Assembly (NCBI GenBank): GCA_016722065.1
Contig: JADKGX010000001.1
Location: 2,647,531-2,711,530 of the forward strand
Origin: Planctomycetota bacterium
GTDB taxonomy: Bacteria; Planctomycetota; UBA8742; UBA2392
DNA: 64,000 nt
Direction of reading: 5' to 3'
Positions within the stretch are counted from its first letter, which is position 1. Every line of letters begins with the position of its first letter. Position numbers and translations under genes: made by a program. The notes under the pieces were generated by a model. It worked only from the letters and a program-made list of their open reading frames with translations, was not told the DNA's origin and ran no database searches. This document shows positions 53,269 to 62,636 of the stretch, one piece after another.

Positions 53269-53307
53269 CCCCGCCCCTGGCGATACCTTCTGCCCGGGGC
53301 GGGGTTT
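53269..53307 (+). terminator. GC-rich hairpin between two hydrolase genes
   Basis: A 9-bp perfect stem (53269-53277 with 53296-53304) is followed by TTT. It may terminate the first gene or attenuate the second. Confidence 0.55.
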
Positions 53308-53335
53308 CATCAACTCGCGCCAACCGGAGAACCTG

Positions 53336-55006
53336 ATGCGTCTTGCCCTGCTGGCCGGCCTTGTGCTGGGGTTGTCGACGGTGGTTACAGCGCAGGACGC
53401 GCCGGAAACGCCCTGGGTCAAGGAACTCAAGGACGTGCATATTCCCATGCGCGACGGCAAGTGGTTGGCCGCCAACGTGCTGCTGCCCGAGCAACGCGGC
53501 AAGTACCCCTGCATTGTGGTCCAGACGCCCTACAACAAGGACCGCATGGGCCGTGAATACGGCGACAACACCAGCGAGGCCGGGCGCGGCAGCGAAAAGG
53601 CCTTTTCCATGTTTGACCGCCAGCACTACGCCTACTGCTTTGTGGATTGGCGCGGATTCTATGGCAGCAAGGCCGCCACCAACGCCCGCGGCACCCGCGG
53701 CTACAAGCGCGGACAGGACGGATACGACTGCGTGGAATGGTGCGCCAAGCAGGAGTGGTGCGACGGCAAAATCGGCACCTGGGGCGGCAGCGCGCTGGGC
53801 AAGCAGCAGTTCGACACTGCCGCCGAACAACCCCCGCACCTGGTATGCGCCGCGCCGCTGATTGCCTATCAAGGCAACCGTTACGAAGCCTACTTTGAAA
53901 ACGGCGTGCAGTTGAAGGCGCAGGTTGACGCGCTGGATCGGCTGGGCTTTGGCGTGGGCGAAGCCGTGCGCGGCGCCCCGGCCATTGCTGACAAGCCAAT
54001 CTGGAGGCTGCTTCGCAACCAAAGCTACACGCCCGAAAAAATCACCGTACCCTGCCTGATGGTCAGCGGCTGGTGGGACAACTACCCGCGCGATGTGATT
54101 GAGCAATTCAACGACCTGCTGGCCAAGGGCGGCGCCGAAACGCGCAAGCATTCAAGGCTGGTGATGGGCCCCTGGTCGCACACCCAGATCGACGTCGCCA
54201 AACAGGGCGACCTGGAGTTCAAGGACGCCGAAGGTTACAGCACGCGCATCACCCTGAAGTTCTTTGACTACTTCCTGCGCGACCAGAAGGACAACGGCTT
54301 TGACAAGCTGCCGCGCGTGCACGCGTTTCAATGCAACGGCGCCTGGGTCACGGCTGAAAGCTGGGACAAGCTGCTGGGCAAGCCGACAACCTTCTGGCCC
54401 TACGCCGATAACCTGATCCACAGCCAGAAGATCCTGCAGGCGCCCGAAGGCCCGGCGCCGCTGGGTGAGTTTACCTACGACCCGCGCAACCCCGGCCCCA
54501 GCATTGGCGGCCAGAACCTGCCGCCCTTGACCCACGGCCCCAAGGATGTAAGCGAAATTGAAAAGCGAAAAGACGTCATGCTGTACGCCACGGCCGCGCT
54601 GGAAGCCCCGCTGGCCATACGTGGTGAAGCGGTATTGAAGCTGATGGTCTGCAGCGATCGCAAAGACTTTGACCTGCATGTGCGGCTGGTGGATACCGAT
54701 GCCAGCGGCAAGAGTTTTCTCGTGGGAGAAGCCATCCAGCGCGCCAAGTATCGCGACGGCAAAACCGAGCAATTGCTCGAACCCGGCAAGTTCGTGGAAC
54801 TGACCCTGCGCTTTGTGCCCACGGCATACACCTTTGCCAAGGGCCACAAACTAAAGCTGATTCTGACCGGCGGCAGTGACCCGCGCTATGAACGCAACAG
54901 CAACACCGGCACCGATGGCTGGGACGCCGCCACGGCCCAGCCCGTGACGGTGCGCATGGACCACTCCGGCCCCAAAATGACGCTGGAACTGCCCGTGGTG
55001 GAATAG
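53336..55006 (+). CDS. Secreted CocE/NonD-type hydrolase (X-Pro dipeptidyl-peptidase S15 family)
   Basis: 556 residues. ATG 53336 has GGAGA upstream; a signal peptide ends near VVTAQDA. The S15-like domain is seen in KDVHIPMRDGKWLAANVLLP, the nucleophile in GTWGGSALGKQQF (Ser), LMVSGWWDNYPRD (an acid region), MGPWSHTQ (His region). A C-terminal beta-sandwich (YATAALEAPLAIRGEAVLKL and onward) is typical of CocE-like cocaine esterases and related peptidases. It probably acts on amides or esters outside the cytoplasm. Confidence 0.93.
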   Translation: MRLALLAGLVLGLSTVVTAQDAPETPWVKELKDVHIPMRDGKWLAANVLLPEQRGKYPCIVVQTPYNKDRMGREYGDNTSEAGRGSEKAFSMFDRQHYAYCFVDWRGFYGSKAATNARGTRGYKRGQDGYDCVEWCAKQEWCDGKIGTWGGSALGKQQFDTAAEQPPHLVCAAPLIAYQGNRYEAYFENGVQLKAQVDALDRLGFGVGEAVRGAPAIADKPIWRLLRNQSYTPEKITVPCLMVSGWWDNYPRDVIEQFNDLLAKGGAETRKHSRLVMGPWSHTQIDVAKQGDLEFKDAEGYSTRITLKFFDYFLRDQKDNGFDKLPRVHAFQCNGAWVTAESWDKLLGKPTTFWPYADNLIHSQKILQAPEGPAPLGEFTYDPRNPGPSIGGQNLPPLTHGPKDVSEIEKRKDVMLYATAALEAPLAIRGEAVLKLMVCSDRKDFDLHVRLVDTDASGKSFLVGEAIQRAKYRDGKTEQLLEPGKFVELTLRFVPTAYTFAKGHKLKLILTGGSDPRYERNSNTGTDGWDAATAQPVTVRMDHSGPKMTLELPVVE

Positions 55007-55093
55007 CCCCAAGAATTTTCGACCGGCGGGCCCGACCCGACTGGCGACTCGCGCCGACAGCGCTATTGTTGCGCCAGGAGGTTGCGGACCGCC

Positions 55094-55738
55094 ATGGACG
55101 ACCTGCATCGCGGCTTTCTGATCTATCGCAAAAACATCTATCCGCTGCACAAGGCGTCGCTGGAACACCTGGCCGAGGAAGGCCAGCGCCCCACAACGCT
55201 GATGATCGGCTGCAGCGATTCCCGCGTGATGATCGCTGAATCCCTGCAAACGCGGCCCGGGCGGCTTTTCATTGTGCGCAACGCCGGCAACATTGTGCCG
55301 CACTGGGGGCGCTACATCGGCGGCGTCACGGCCAGCATTGAGTTTGCCGTCACCGCCCTGCCGATTCGCGAGATTATTGTCTGCGGCCATTCCGGCTGCG
55401 GCGCCATAGATGCCATGCTGTACCCCGAGAAAGTGGAGTCCATGCCTGCCGTGCAGCGCTGGTTGAGCTTTGCCTCGGATGCGCCCCTGCGTGCGCGCAA
55501 GCTGGACCCCAACGCCACCGGCGCGGGCTTGCAGGAACTTGTCGCCCGTGAAAACGTGCTGCTGCAACTGGACCACCTGCGCACATTTCCGTGCGTAGAG
55601 GAACACACCCGGGACCGCGATTTGAAGCTGTACGGCTGGTACTTCGCGCCGGACCGCGGCGAACTGTGGGAGTATGTCGACGCCGAGCAAACCTGGCGCA
55701 CGATTCCAGATATTGTAGAGCGCCAGTCCAAGGCCTGA
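55094..55738 (+). CDS. Beta-class carbonic anhydrase
   Basis: A zinc enzyme interconverting CO2 and bicarbonate. The zinc-site residues are Cys40, His99 and Cys102, with the Asp42-x-Arg44 dyad in CSDSR. The sequence is 214 residues, within the beta-class range. ATG 55094 is preceded by AGGAGG, about 12 bases upstream; a TTG at 55082 is closer to it. The FIVRNAGNIVPHWGRYIGG block is typical. A single gene; the convergent neighbour is the amidoligase operon. Confidence 0.95.
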   Translation: MDDLHRGFLIYRKNIYPLHKASLEHLAEEGQRPTTLMIGCSDSRVMIAESLQTRPGRLFIVRNAGNIVPHWGRYIGGVTASIEFAVTALPIREIIVCGHSGCGAIDAMLYPEKVESMPAVQRWLSFASDAPLRARKLDPNATGAGLQELVARENVLLQLDHLRTFPCVEEHTRDRDLKLYGWYFAPDRGELWEYVDAEQTWRTIPDIVERQSKA

Positions 55739-55739
55739 A

Positions 55740-56444
55740 TCAACCCCGCACGCTGCTGTGCAACGTGCGCAACAGGGCGTGGCGCACGGCAAGCCACCGG
55801 GCTGCCGGTTTTGCGGCAAAGGTCTGGTTCAACTCCAGTTCAATGCCCGCGTATTGGTCAGCCCCAAACAGCCCGCGCAGCCAGGTGGTTACGCCATCGC
55901 TGGTTCCCTTATAGGGGTCGTTCAGGCGCGTGCGGTGTGTTGGCAGGGCGGCGGCCAATGCCTGCTGCCAGTTGCGGCACAGACTGTTTTCGCCGGGGCG
56001 TTTGGGGTCAAACAGCAGGCCGATTTCCGTCTGGCGAGTCTTGCCGTCCAGCACCGGCGTGAAGCTGTGGCAGGAAAGGTGCAGCACCTTGCGGCCAGCG
56101 GCCAGCAGTTCCGTAACCGCATGCTGCACCAGCACGCGGTAGGGCCAGTGGTAAAGATGCAGCAGATGCTGGCGCTGGGCGGGCGCAAAGCGGCGCGAAA
56201 ACTCACTGAACACAGCCCGGGTGTTTGCGCGTCGATTCAGATCAACCAGCAGGCGCGTGACCTGCCCGCAGAACAGCGGGGCCTTGAGCGCGCGGGCAAA
56301 ATAGCGCGCCAGGGTTAGCGCCCCGGGGTCCCAGGCGCGGTGCGTGTTCAATACCTCGGGCGTGGCAGCAAAGGGTTGCCGCCAGCGCACCGGCACGGCG
56401 TGGCTTGCGTGTTCGCAACTGACGACAAAGGCGTCAAAGATCAT
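55740..56444 (-). CDS. N-formylglutamate amidohydrolase-like protein (amidoligase operon)
   Basis: 234 residues with the FGase signature: FVVSCEHASHAVP at the N-terminus, VTRLLVDLNRRANTRAVFS and LHLSCHSFTP, a zinc-dependent amidase fold related to peptidoglycan amidases. ATG 56444 overlaps the ligase stop (ATGA). In this operon it probably removes an acyl or peptide group from the ligase product rather than acting in histidine breakdown, since hutH is 10 kb away and alone. It is the last of four genes. Confidence 0.9.
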   Translation of the reverse strand: MIFDAFVVSCEHASHAVPVRWRQPFAATPEVLNTHRAWDPGALTLARYFARALKAPLFCGQVTRLLVDLNRRANTRAVFSEFSRRFAPAQRQHLLHLYHWPYRVLVQHAVTELLAAGRKVLHLSCHSFTPVLDGKTRQTEIGLLFDPKRPGENSLCRNWQQALAAALPTHRTRLNDPYKGTSDGVTTWLRGLFGADQYAGIELELNQTFAAKPAARWLAVRHALLRTLHSSVRG

Positions 56445-57661
56445 GGCGTAAACTGCCGGTTTTCGGCCAGACAGGCCGCCAGTTGCTGCCAGGTGGCAGC
56501 GATTTGCGCCCGACCGGGCTGCGCCCCCAGCGCCCGCTTCAGGCGCGAAGCCAGGCTGCCCTGTTTCAAGATCACGTCCAGCGCAGGTGCAAAAGGCGAA
56601 TCTTGCGGCATCACCCGCGCTGCAAGGGAACGCCAGATTTCGCCGGCCGTGGCTTTGCTGCCGGCAACTCCCAGCGCGGCCAGATACTCGCCGTCGGTGA
56701 CTTGTGTGTTTTCGGCGCTGACCATGGTTTGGCGAAACATGGCCGCCAAGGGGTCCACGGGCCAGGGCATGAGGTCGTCAATCGGGCGTGCGATGCCGGC
56801 AATCAAGGCCTTGAGAGTCTGGGCAACCAGCGCACAGATGGCGATATCGGCGCTTGGGCATTCCTGGATATCGAGAACTCGAATCTCGATGGCCATGCGG
56901 TCAAAGCGGGCAATCGCGCCGCGCGCGTTGGCGTATTCGCCCTCCAGGTTGCCGTCGGGGTCAAAGGGTTTGGTGTCGTTCCAGATGCGCTGCAGAATCT
57001 CGCGGTAGTAAGCCTCTTTGGTGTAGACGGGCTCGGGTACGACCTTGCCGGTGGCGCTGGGAATGCGCGCCGAGTTGGTGGAGTATTTCACCAGTCGAAA
57101 ATCCAGCGCGTCTTGCAGCTTGCCATCGGCAACTGGCGAGCCCGCCGACAGGGCGGGCAGAATCGGCAGAATCATGCGAATCGCAGCGTGCAGGCGGGCA
57201 AACTCGGTGTCGTTGGCAAAGGGCAGGTTCAGGTGCGTGCTTTGCAGGTTGCTCCAGCCATGACCGCGGCAATCAAAGATGCGGTTGTAGGTTTCGTAGA
57301 CCACGTTGTTGCTGTGCGGCCACAGCTTCGTTTCGGTCATCGGGTCAAAGAATGGGTGCATGGGCCCCGGCAGCAGCATGGCGTTGTGCGCAGCCAGCAT
57401 CGCGTTGACCTGCTTCACCTGGGCTGCAAACAGCGCCGGCAGGGCCGCCAGATCGGGCGCCGGACCGTTGGTCTTGAACTCCAGAACATGCAGCACAAGC
57501 TCATTTGACCAGGCCGCGGCGCCGTTTTCGAAATCACCTTCGTCGTTGCCGCTGGCCTGGCGTAACACCAGATCGCTGATCGGGCGCACGGCCAGCGTAT
57601 CCCGGTCGGCGATCATGTATTCCAGCTCAATGCCGTAACCTTCAAACAGGTGCAGGGTCAT
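56441..57661 (-). CDS. GCS2-type carboxylate-amine ligase (YbdK-like)
   Basis: 406 residues with a glutamine-synthetase-like ligase fold of the GCS2 class. The N-terminal GYGIELEYMIADRDTLAVRP carries the acidic metal-binding strand; WSNELVLHVLEFKTNGPAPD and GHGWSNLQSTHLNLPFAND follow, and an Arg-rich region (IEIRVLDIQECPSADIAI) completes the site. It should join an amine to a carboxylate (often glutamate or another amino acid) using ATP. ATG 57661 overlaps the ATP-grasp gene's stop. The substrate pair is unknown. Confidence 0.9.
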   Translation of the reverse strand: MTLHLFEGYGIELEYMIADRDTLAVRPISDLVLRQASGNDEGDFENGAAAWSNELVLHVLEFKTNGPAPDLAALPALFAAQVKQVNAMLAAHNAMLLPGPMHPFFDPMTETKLWPHSNNVVYETYNRIFDCRGHGWSNLQSTHLNLPFANDTEFARLHAAIRMILPILPALSAGSPVADGKLQDALDFRLVKYSTNSARIPSATGKVVPEPVYTKEAYYREILQRIWNDTKPFDPDGNLEGEYANARGAIARFDRMAIEIRVLDIQECPSADIAICALVAQTLKALIAGIARPIDDLMPWPVDPLAAMFRQTMVSAENTQVTDGEYLAALGVAGSKATAGEIWRSLAARVMPQDSPFAPALDVILKQGSLASRLKRALGAQPGRAQIAATWQQLAACLAENRQFTP

Positions 57662-59127
57662 GGCCCACCGGTGCCGTGGGGCCCGGCCTCAATGCGGCGC
57701 AGAAACACACCGGCCAGGCGGCGCCAGAGTTCTTCCTTCAGCACGGCATCCTCCACGCCGGCTTCCAGGTTCGGGTTGTCGTTGACTTCAATGATGTAGG
57801 GCTCGTCGTTAATCAGTTTCAGGTCCACGCCGTACAACCCGTCGCCGATCAAGTTGGCGGCCTTGACGGCGGCTTTGACGACTTCGGGCGGGGCTTCCTC
57901 AACCGGAATGCTGTCGGCCCGCCCGTACTGTGTGCCGCCCTCGCCGTGTTTGGCGATCTGCCAGTGTTCGCGCGCCATGTGATAGCGGCACACATACAGG
58001 GCGCGGCGGTCCAGCACGCCCACGCGCCAGTCGTATTCCGTGGGCACGAACTCTTGCGCGATCAGCAGGTCGGATTCTTCCAGCATGACCTCAATGGCCT
58101 TGCGAAGTTCGGATTCATCGGCGGCTTTCATCACGCCTTTGCTGAAGGCGCCGTCGGGCAGCTTGAGCACACAGGGCAGGCCGAGTGTGCGCCCGACTTC
58201 GTCAATGTTGTCCTCATGCACAATCATTGTGCGCGGGCCCTTGAGATTGTGCCGGTTCAGCAACTCGGCCAGGTAGACCTTGTTGGTGCAGCGCAGAATG
58301 CTGCGCGGGTCGTCAATCACCACCAGCCCAAGGTTCTGCGCCCGGCGCGCGAAACGATAGGTGTGGTGGTTGACGTTTGTAGTCTCGCGGATGAACAGGC
58401 CGTCGAATTCGGCCAGCCGGCCGTAATCGTTCTTGTCGATGATCTCGGTGTTGATGCTGAGGTCATAGGCTGCATCGCAAAAGCGCTTGATTGCGCGGGC
58501 GTCGCTGGGTTTGTGCGGCTCGTCTTCGTCGTACAGAATCGCCACATCGTAGCGGCCCTTGCTGCGGCGCGGCTTCTGGTGGCGCTTGCGCGCCAGGTAC
58601 AACATGGCGCTGTCAACAATGAACGGTCTGTGGCTTTCGGGTACGTCGTTCAGGCTGATCGTGGTGACGCTGGCCATTTCCCAGCCTTCTTCGCCACGTT
58701 TGAAATGCGCGCGCAGAAACGGCGAAGGGAACTGGTTGAAGATTTGAAGCGCCAGTTTCTCGTAACGATTGGCCATGTTGCGGCCGAAGTAGATGCTCAG
58801 GTCAAACTCGGGCGATTTCAGCGGCGCCAGCGCCTTTTGCATTTCTTCGTCAAGTTCGTTGGCCATGGGCCGCGGCATCGAAAGCGTGCGCAGGTTCATG
58901 GTCGTTGCAATGTCGGGCAGCGGCCGGTGCCCGCGTGCCTCGGCCAGCAGGCTGACGTAATAGCCCAGGCTTTGATAACTGTAGTAGCGGCACAGGTTGA
59001 AAACCTTGATGCCCTGCAGCTTGCTGTATTCCGGGTCGGTCAGGTAGGCCTTGGCGGACACCACCTGGACATCCGGAATCTCCAGGGGCCAGCGCGAAGG
59101 ATTGTTGACGACGATCAGCGTTGTCAT
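57658..59127 (-). CDS. RimK-like ATP-grasp ligase with RLAN-type N-terminal domain
   Basis: 489 residues. The N-terminal ~150 residues (TLIVVNNPSRWPLEIPDVQ; FNLCRYYSYQSLGYYVSLLA) match the RLAN domain found before RimK-like ATP-grasps. The C-terminal ATP-grasp has the NKVYLAELLNRHNLKGPRTM entry, VPTEYDWRVGVLDRRALYVC and YGVDLKLINDEPYIIEVNDN, whose Glu and Asn residues bind Mg-ATP. It is likely to add amino acids to a carrier or peptide. ATG 59127 overlaps the peptidase-like gene's stop. Catalytic residues look intact. Confidence 0.93.
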   Translation of the reverse strand: MTTLIVVNNPSRWPLEIPDVQVVSAKAYLTDPEYSKLQGIKVFNLCRYYSYQSLGYYVSLLAEARGHRPLPDIATTMNLRTLSMPRPMANELDEEMQKALAPLKSPEFDLSIYFGRNMANRYEKLALQIFNQFPSPFLRAHFKRGEEGWEMASVTTISLNDVPESHRPFIVDSAMLYLARKRHQKPRRSKGRYDVAILYDEDEPHKPSDARAIKRFCDAAYDLSINTEIIDKNDYGRLAEFDGLFIRETTNVNHHTYRFARRAQNLGLVVIDDPRSILRCTNKVYLAELLNRHNLKGPRTMIVHEDNIDEVGRTLGLPCVLKLPDGAFSKGVMKAADESELRKAIEVMLEESDLLIAQEFVPTEYDWRVGVLDRRALYVCRYHMAREHWQIAKHGEGGTQYGRADSIPVEEAPPEVVKAAVKAANLIGDGLYGVDLKLINDEPYIIEVNDNPNLEAGVEDAVLKEELWRRLAGVFLRRIEAGPHGTGGP

Positions 59128-59846
59128 GCGGCCGGGGTGTCCGGGTCTTTGGTTTCAATCACCAGCAGGTTGGCATCATAGGTGACAATGCCCAACAGGA
59201 TGGCGGCAATCAAGCGCTCCATGGAGACATTGTAATACTGGCTGTCGCCAGTCATGGGGTTGGGCAGCAGCGGGTCGGCCACGCGCACGGTTTTTTGTTC
59301 GCGGTCATAGCCGCACAGCACCACAAAGTGGCCCTGGGGTTCGCCGCGAATGTCGTCAAAGTCGTCAAAGGGCCCGTACTCGCGAGCTGTCTGGTACAGG
59401 TACGTTGCACTCAGGCCCACAAGCATGGGCTTGCCACGCTTGAGGTGCCGGCGAATCAGCTTGGCCGTAAGTTCCTCAAAGCGCACCCGGCCGCCAAGAT
59501 CGAGGTATTCCACATAGCGGCGCGTGGCGGCCTTGAGCTTGGCGTCGTCCTTGACAACTTCCTGGCGCAACAACTTGTGGGCGACGTTGGTCTTGGGCTC
59601 CTTGAACCAGGTGGGGTCGAACAGTTGCAGGTTGTAGGTGTAGATCTTGGCCTTGAATCCGCGGCGCAGGGCGTCGCAGCCCAGCATGACGGCTAGGGTT
59701 CCGCCGGATTCCAGGTGCTCGACCTCCAGCGCAAGCTGGGGCAGGGGCACATCCAGGCCGTAGTAATCATAGACCGCGTTCAGGCAGGTGACGCCACAGG
59801 ACCGGTCATCGGGCTGGGGCTGAATGCGAAAGTCAAGTTCAGGCAT
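59124..59846 (-). CDS. C39-like papain-fold peptidase (first gene of amidoligase operon)
   Basis: 240 residues. ATG 59846; longer frames upstream lack homology-like sequence. Papain-fold C39 features: Cys17 in DDRSCGVTCLNA with an upstream Gln (Q9 or Q11) for the oxyanion hole, His173 in GEPQGHFVVLCGYD and Asp191 in VADP. No signal peptide or membrane helix is present, so it is cytoplasmic and not a bacteriocin-transporter domain. Here it may release or trim the peptide-like product. Its TGA overlaps the ATP-grasp start. Confidence 0.9.
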   Translation of the reverse strand: MPELDFRIQPQPDDRSCGVTCLNAVYDYYGLDVPLPQLALEVEHLESGGTLAVMLGCDALRRGFKAKIYTYNLQLFDPTWFKEPKTNVAHKLLRQEVVKDDAKLKAATRRYVEYLDLGGRVRFEELTAKLIRRHLKRGKPMLVGLSATYLYQTAREYGPFDDFDDIRGEPQGHFVVLCGYDREQKTVRVADPLLPNPMTGDSQYYNVSMERLIAAILLGIVTYDANLLVIETKDPDTPAA

Positions 59847-60000
59847 GGGGGGAATATAGCGGGGAAGGCGAGTTTGCGGCAGGCCGCTGGCAGGGGTGGG
59901 TCGTCGCTGGTGTAGAGTCATCGTGGGTTGTTTCTTGCCTTTCAACTCCCGACTCCAAACTGCAAATGCCGACTGTCGTCGATGCCGCTAGACTGTGCGC

Positions 60001-61059
60001 GTGATCAAGTACATCGGATCCAAACGTGCTTTGCTTGGCGCCATTCTTGGCGTGGTGGAATCTCTGCCAGCCAGATCCGTGCTGGACATGTTTTCGGGCA
60101 CCTCCCGCGTTGGTCATGCGCTGAAAGGCGCGGGCTATCGCGTGGTCGCCAATGATCACAATGCCTATGCCCACACCCTGGCCACCTGCTACGTACAGGC
60201 CGATCTGGAAGACGTGCGGCGCGATGCCGGGGCGCTGATTGCCGAGTTCAACGGGCTTGCCGGCAAACCCGGCTACTTCACCAAGACCTTCTGTGAAGAC
60301 TCACGCTTCTTTCAGCCCAAAAACGGCGCCCGCGTTGATGCGATTCGCGACGAGCTGGAACGCAAAGGCCTGCCCCCCGAACTCAAGGCCGTGCTGCTGG
60401 TCAGCCTGATGGAAGCCGCAGACCGCGTGGACAGCACCACCGGCCTGCAAATGGCTTATCTGAAAGAATGGGCACCCCGCGCGCACAATGACATCGAACT
60501 GCGCATGCCTAACGTGCTGCCCCGCGCCCGCCACGGCAAAGGTCAGGCCACGTGCCTTGAAGCTGAGCAGGCCGCCGCAACGCCCGTCGATGTCGCCTAC
60601 ATCGACCCGCCCTACAACCAGCATTCGTACCTGGCTAACTACCACATCTGGGAAACGCTGGTGCGCTGGGACAAACCCGAGGCTTACGGCGTGGCCTGCA
60701 AGCGCGTGGACGTGCGCGAGCGTAAGAGCACCTTTAACTCGCGCCCGAAGTTTCTGGCCGCCTTCAAGGACATGATCGCGGCCGTGAAGGCAAAGTTTCT
60801 GGTCGTCAGCTTCAACAACGAGGGTTTTCTAAGCCAACAGGACGCAGAAGAAGTGCTGGGCGCCCGCGGCAAAGTGTTGACGCTGACGCACGACTTCAAG
60901 CGTTACGTAGGCGCGCAAATCGGCATCTACAACCCGCAGGGCGAAAAGGTGGGCAAAGTAAGCCACCTGCGCAACAAGGAATTCCTGTACGTGGTCACGC
61001 CCCAAGAGTTCGAGTTCGCACCAGACGCCGCGCCAAAACAGGCGGCATTGTTTGCCTGA
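60001..61059 (+). CDS. D12-class adenine-specific DNA methyltransferase (Dam-like)
   Basis: 352 residues. GTG 60001 matches the family's start (IKYIGSKRALLGAI). Motif I (SVLDMFSGTSRVGHALKGAG, SAM-binding) and motif IV (DVAYIDPPYNQHSY, a DPPY type) are present; a PKNGARVDAIRDEL block lies between. No endonuclease gene adjoins it, so it could be a solitary methylase or a non-restriction modification enzyme. Its target sequence is unknown. It is divergent from the amidoligase operon; 154 bases separate the two starts. Confidence 0.9.
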   Translation: MIKYIGSKRALLGAILGVVESLPARSVLDMFSGTSRVGHALKGAGYRVVANDHNAYAHTLATCYVQADLEDVRRDAGALIAEFNGLAGKPGYFTKTFCEDSRFFQPKNGARVDAIRDELERKGLPPELKAVLLVSLMEAADRVDSTTGLQMAYLKEWAPRAHNDIELRMPNVLPRARHGKGQATCLEAEQAAATPVDVAYIDPPYNQHSYLANYHIWETLVRWDKPEAYGVACKRVDVRERKSTFNSRPKFLAAFKDMIAAVKAKFLVVSFNNEGFLSQQDAEEVLGARGKVLTLTHDFKRYVGAQIGIYNPQGEKVGKVSHLRNKEFLYVVTPQEFEFAPDAAPKQAALFA

Positions 61060-61076
61060 AGCAGTTGGCTGTCATG

Positions 61077-61100
61077 AGCCCCGGCCACAAGGCCGAGGGT
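61077..61100 (+). repeat. Possible degenerate dispersed hairpin, copy G
   Basis: GCCCCGGCC, loop ACAA, GGCCGAGGG: similar to copy C but with a mismatch in the stem and no GACGGC tail. It lies between the methylase and glnA. Confidence 0.35.
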
Positions 61101-61186
61101 TGCCCGCCGAACCTGGCGGGCGGTCGAGTGCACGGTGCGGCAACCGCGCCGCGCGACGCGCTCAGGCGGGGTCGCGCAGGTCAGAA

Positions 61187-62636
61187 CTAAGATATCAAGT
61201 ACGACGCCAAACTCGTGGGGTGAGGGCGGAAGCGCATGGCGTCTACTTCGTTCTTCATCTTGTAGCTGATCCATTCGCCGATTACGTCCGCTGAGAACAC
61301 GTCGCCCTTCAACAGGAACGCGTGATCTTTTTCGAGTGCCTTGAGCGAATGCTCGAGGCTGCCCGGCGCCTGCGGGATTTCCTTTCAGCTCTTCCGGCGG
61401 CAGGTCGTAGAGGTCCTTGTCCATCGGCTTGCCGGGGTCGATCTTGCTTTGGATGCCGTCGAGGGCCGCCATCGTGATCGCTGCGAATGCGAGATACGGG
61501 TTGCAGCTCGGGTCCGGGATGCGGTACTCGAAGCGCTTGGCGGCAGCACTTTCGCCCGAGATCGGGATGCGAACGCAGGCTGAACGGTTTCTCGACGAAT
61601 AGGCCAGGTTCACCGGCGCTTCGTAGCCGGGTACGAGGCGGTGATAGCTGTTCATCGTCGGGTTCGTGATCGCGCACAGCGCGTGGGCGTGTTTGAGAAT
61701 GCCGCCGATGGCGTAGAGCGCCGTCTGCGAGAGACCTGCGTAGCCGTCGCCGGCATAGGTGTTCTTCTTGTCTTTCCAGATGGAGCTGTGGCAGTGCATG
61801 CCGCTGCCGTTGTCGCCGAAGAGTGGCTTGGGCATGAACGTGACAGTTTTGCCGTGCTTACGCGCGATGTTCTTGATGACGTACTTGTACATCATGATGT
61901 TGTCTGCCGCGCGCACGAGCGTGTCGAACTTCATGCTCAGCTCGCACTGGCCGCCCGTTGCCACTTCGTGGTGGTGCAGTTCAGGCACCATGCCGAGCTG
62001 GCCGAGCGTCAGCAGCATTTCCGTGCGGATGTCGTGCAGGCTGTCCATCGGCGGGCAGGGGAAGTAGCCGCCCTTGACGCGCGGCTTGTAGCCCAGGTTG
62101 CCGCCCTCTTCTTCGCGACCGGTGTTCCAGGCGCCTTCCTTGGAATCGATATAGTAGTAGCTCTCGTTGATGCCCGTCTTGAAGCGCACGCTGTCGAAGA
62201 TGAAGAACTCGGCTTCGGGGCCCACGAAAATCGTGTCGCCGATGCCCGTGCTCTTGAGATAGGTTTCAACGCGGCGCGCCACGTTGCGCGGGTCGCGCGG
62301 ATAGGGCGTGCGCTCGATGGGATCGACGATGTTCGCGATCATGACGAGCGTGCGTTCTTTCATGAACGGGTCGAGAAAGCCGTGGTCGGGGTCGGGCAGC
62401 GGCAGCATGTCGGACTCGTTGATTTTCTGCCAGCCGCGCAGCGAGCTGCCGTCGAAGGCAAAGCCCTCAGTGAAGCAATTCAGGTCGAGGCGGCGGATCG
62501 GAAACGTGTAGTGCTGCCAGAGGCCGGGCAAGTCCATGAAGCGGATGTCCAGCGACGATAAACCGCGATCTTTTTGGCAAAGGCGGTGAGCGTCGTCGAT
62601 GCCGTATTTGTCAGGGTGAAGCTTGATGTCACTCAT
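61187..62636 (-). CDS. glnA: Glutamine synthetase type I, with C-terminal frameshifts
   Basis: GlnA makes glutamine from glutamate, ammonia and ATP. ATG 62636 (MSDIKLHPDKYG) begins a class I enzyme with FAFDGSSLRGW, VGPEAEFFIFD, HHHEVATGGQCELSMKFD, NGSGMHCHSSIW, NPTMNSYHRLVPGYEAPVNL and the adenylylation-type Tyr in DLYDLPPEE. After ELK the read frame is lost: an extra A (near 61386) and a missing C (near 61218) are needed to recover the normal ending (EIPQAPGSLEHSLKALEKDH, then RPHPHEFGVV and LDI). A third single-base change would place the stop at 61187. Without correction the frame runs on to 60927 inside the methylase gene. Assembly error is most likely. Confidence 0.9.

Noticed and set aside
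55740..56444. The FGase-like gene as part of a histidine utilisation pathway with hutH.
   Set aside because: hutH is more than 10 kb away and alone, while this gene is locked by overlap into the amidoligase operon.
57676..59181. A ~500-codon plus-strand frame opposite the ATP-grasp gene.
   Set aside because: The minus-strand gene matches an ATP-grasp ligase with intact motifs and overlaps its neighbours; the plus-strand frame has none.
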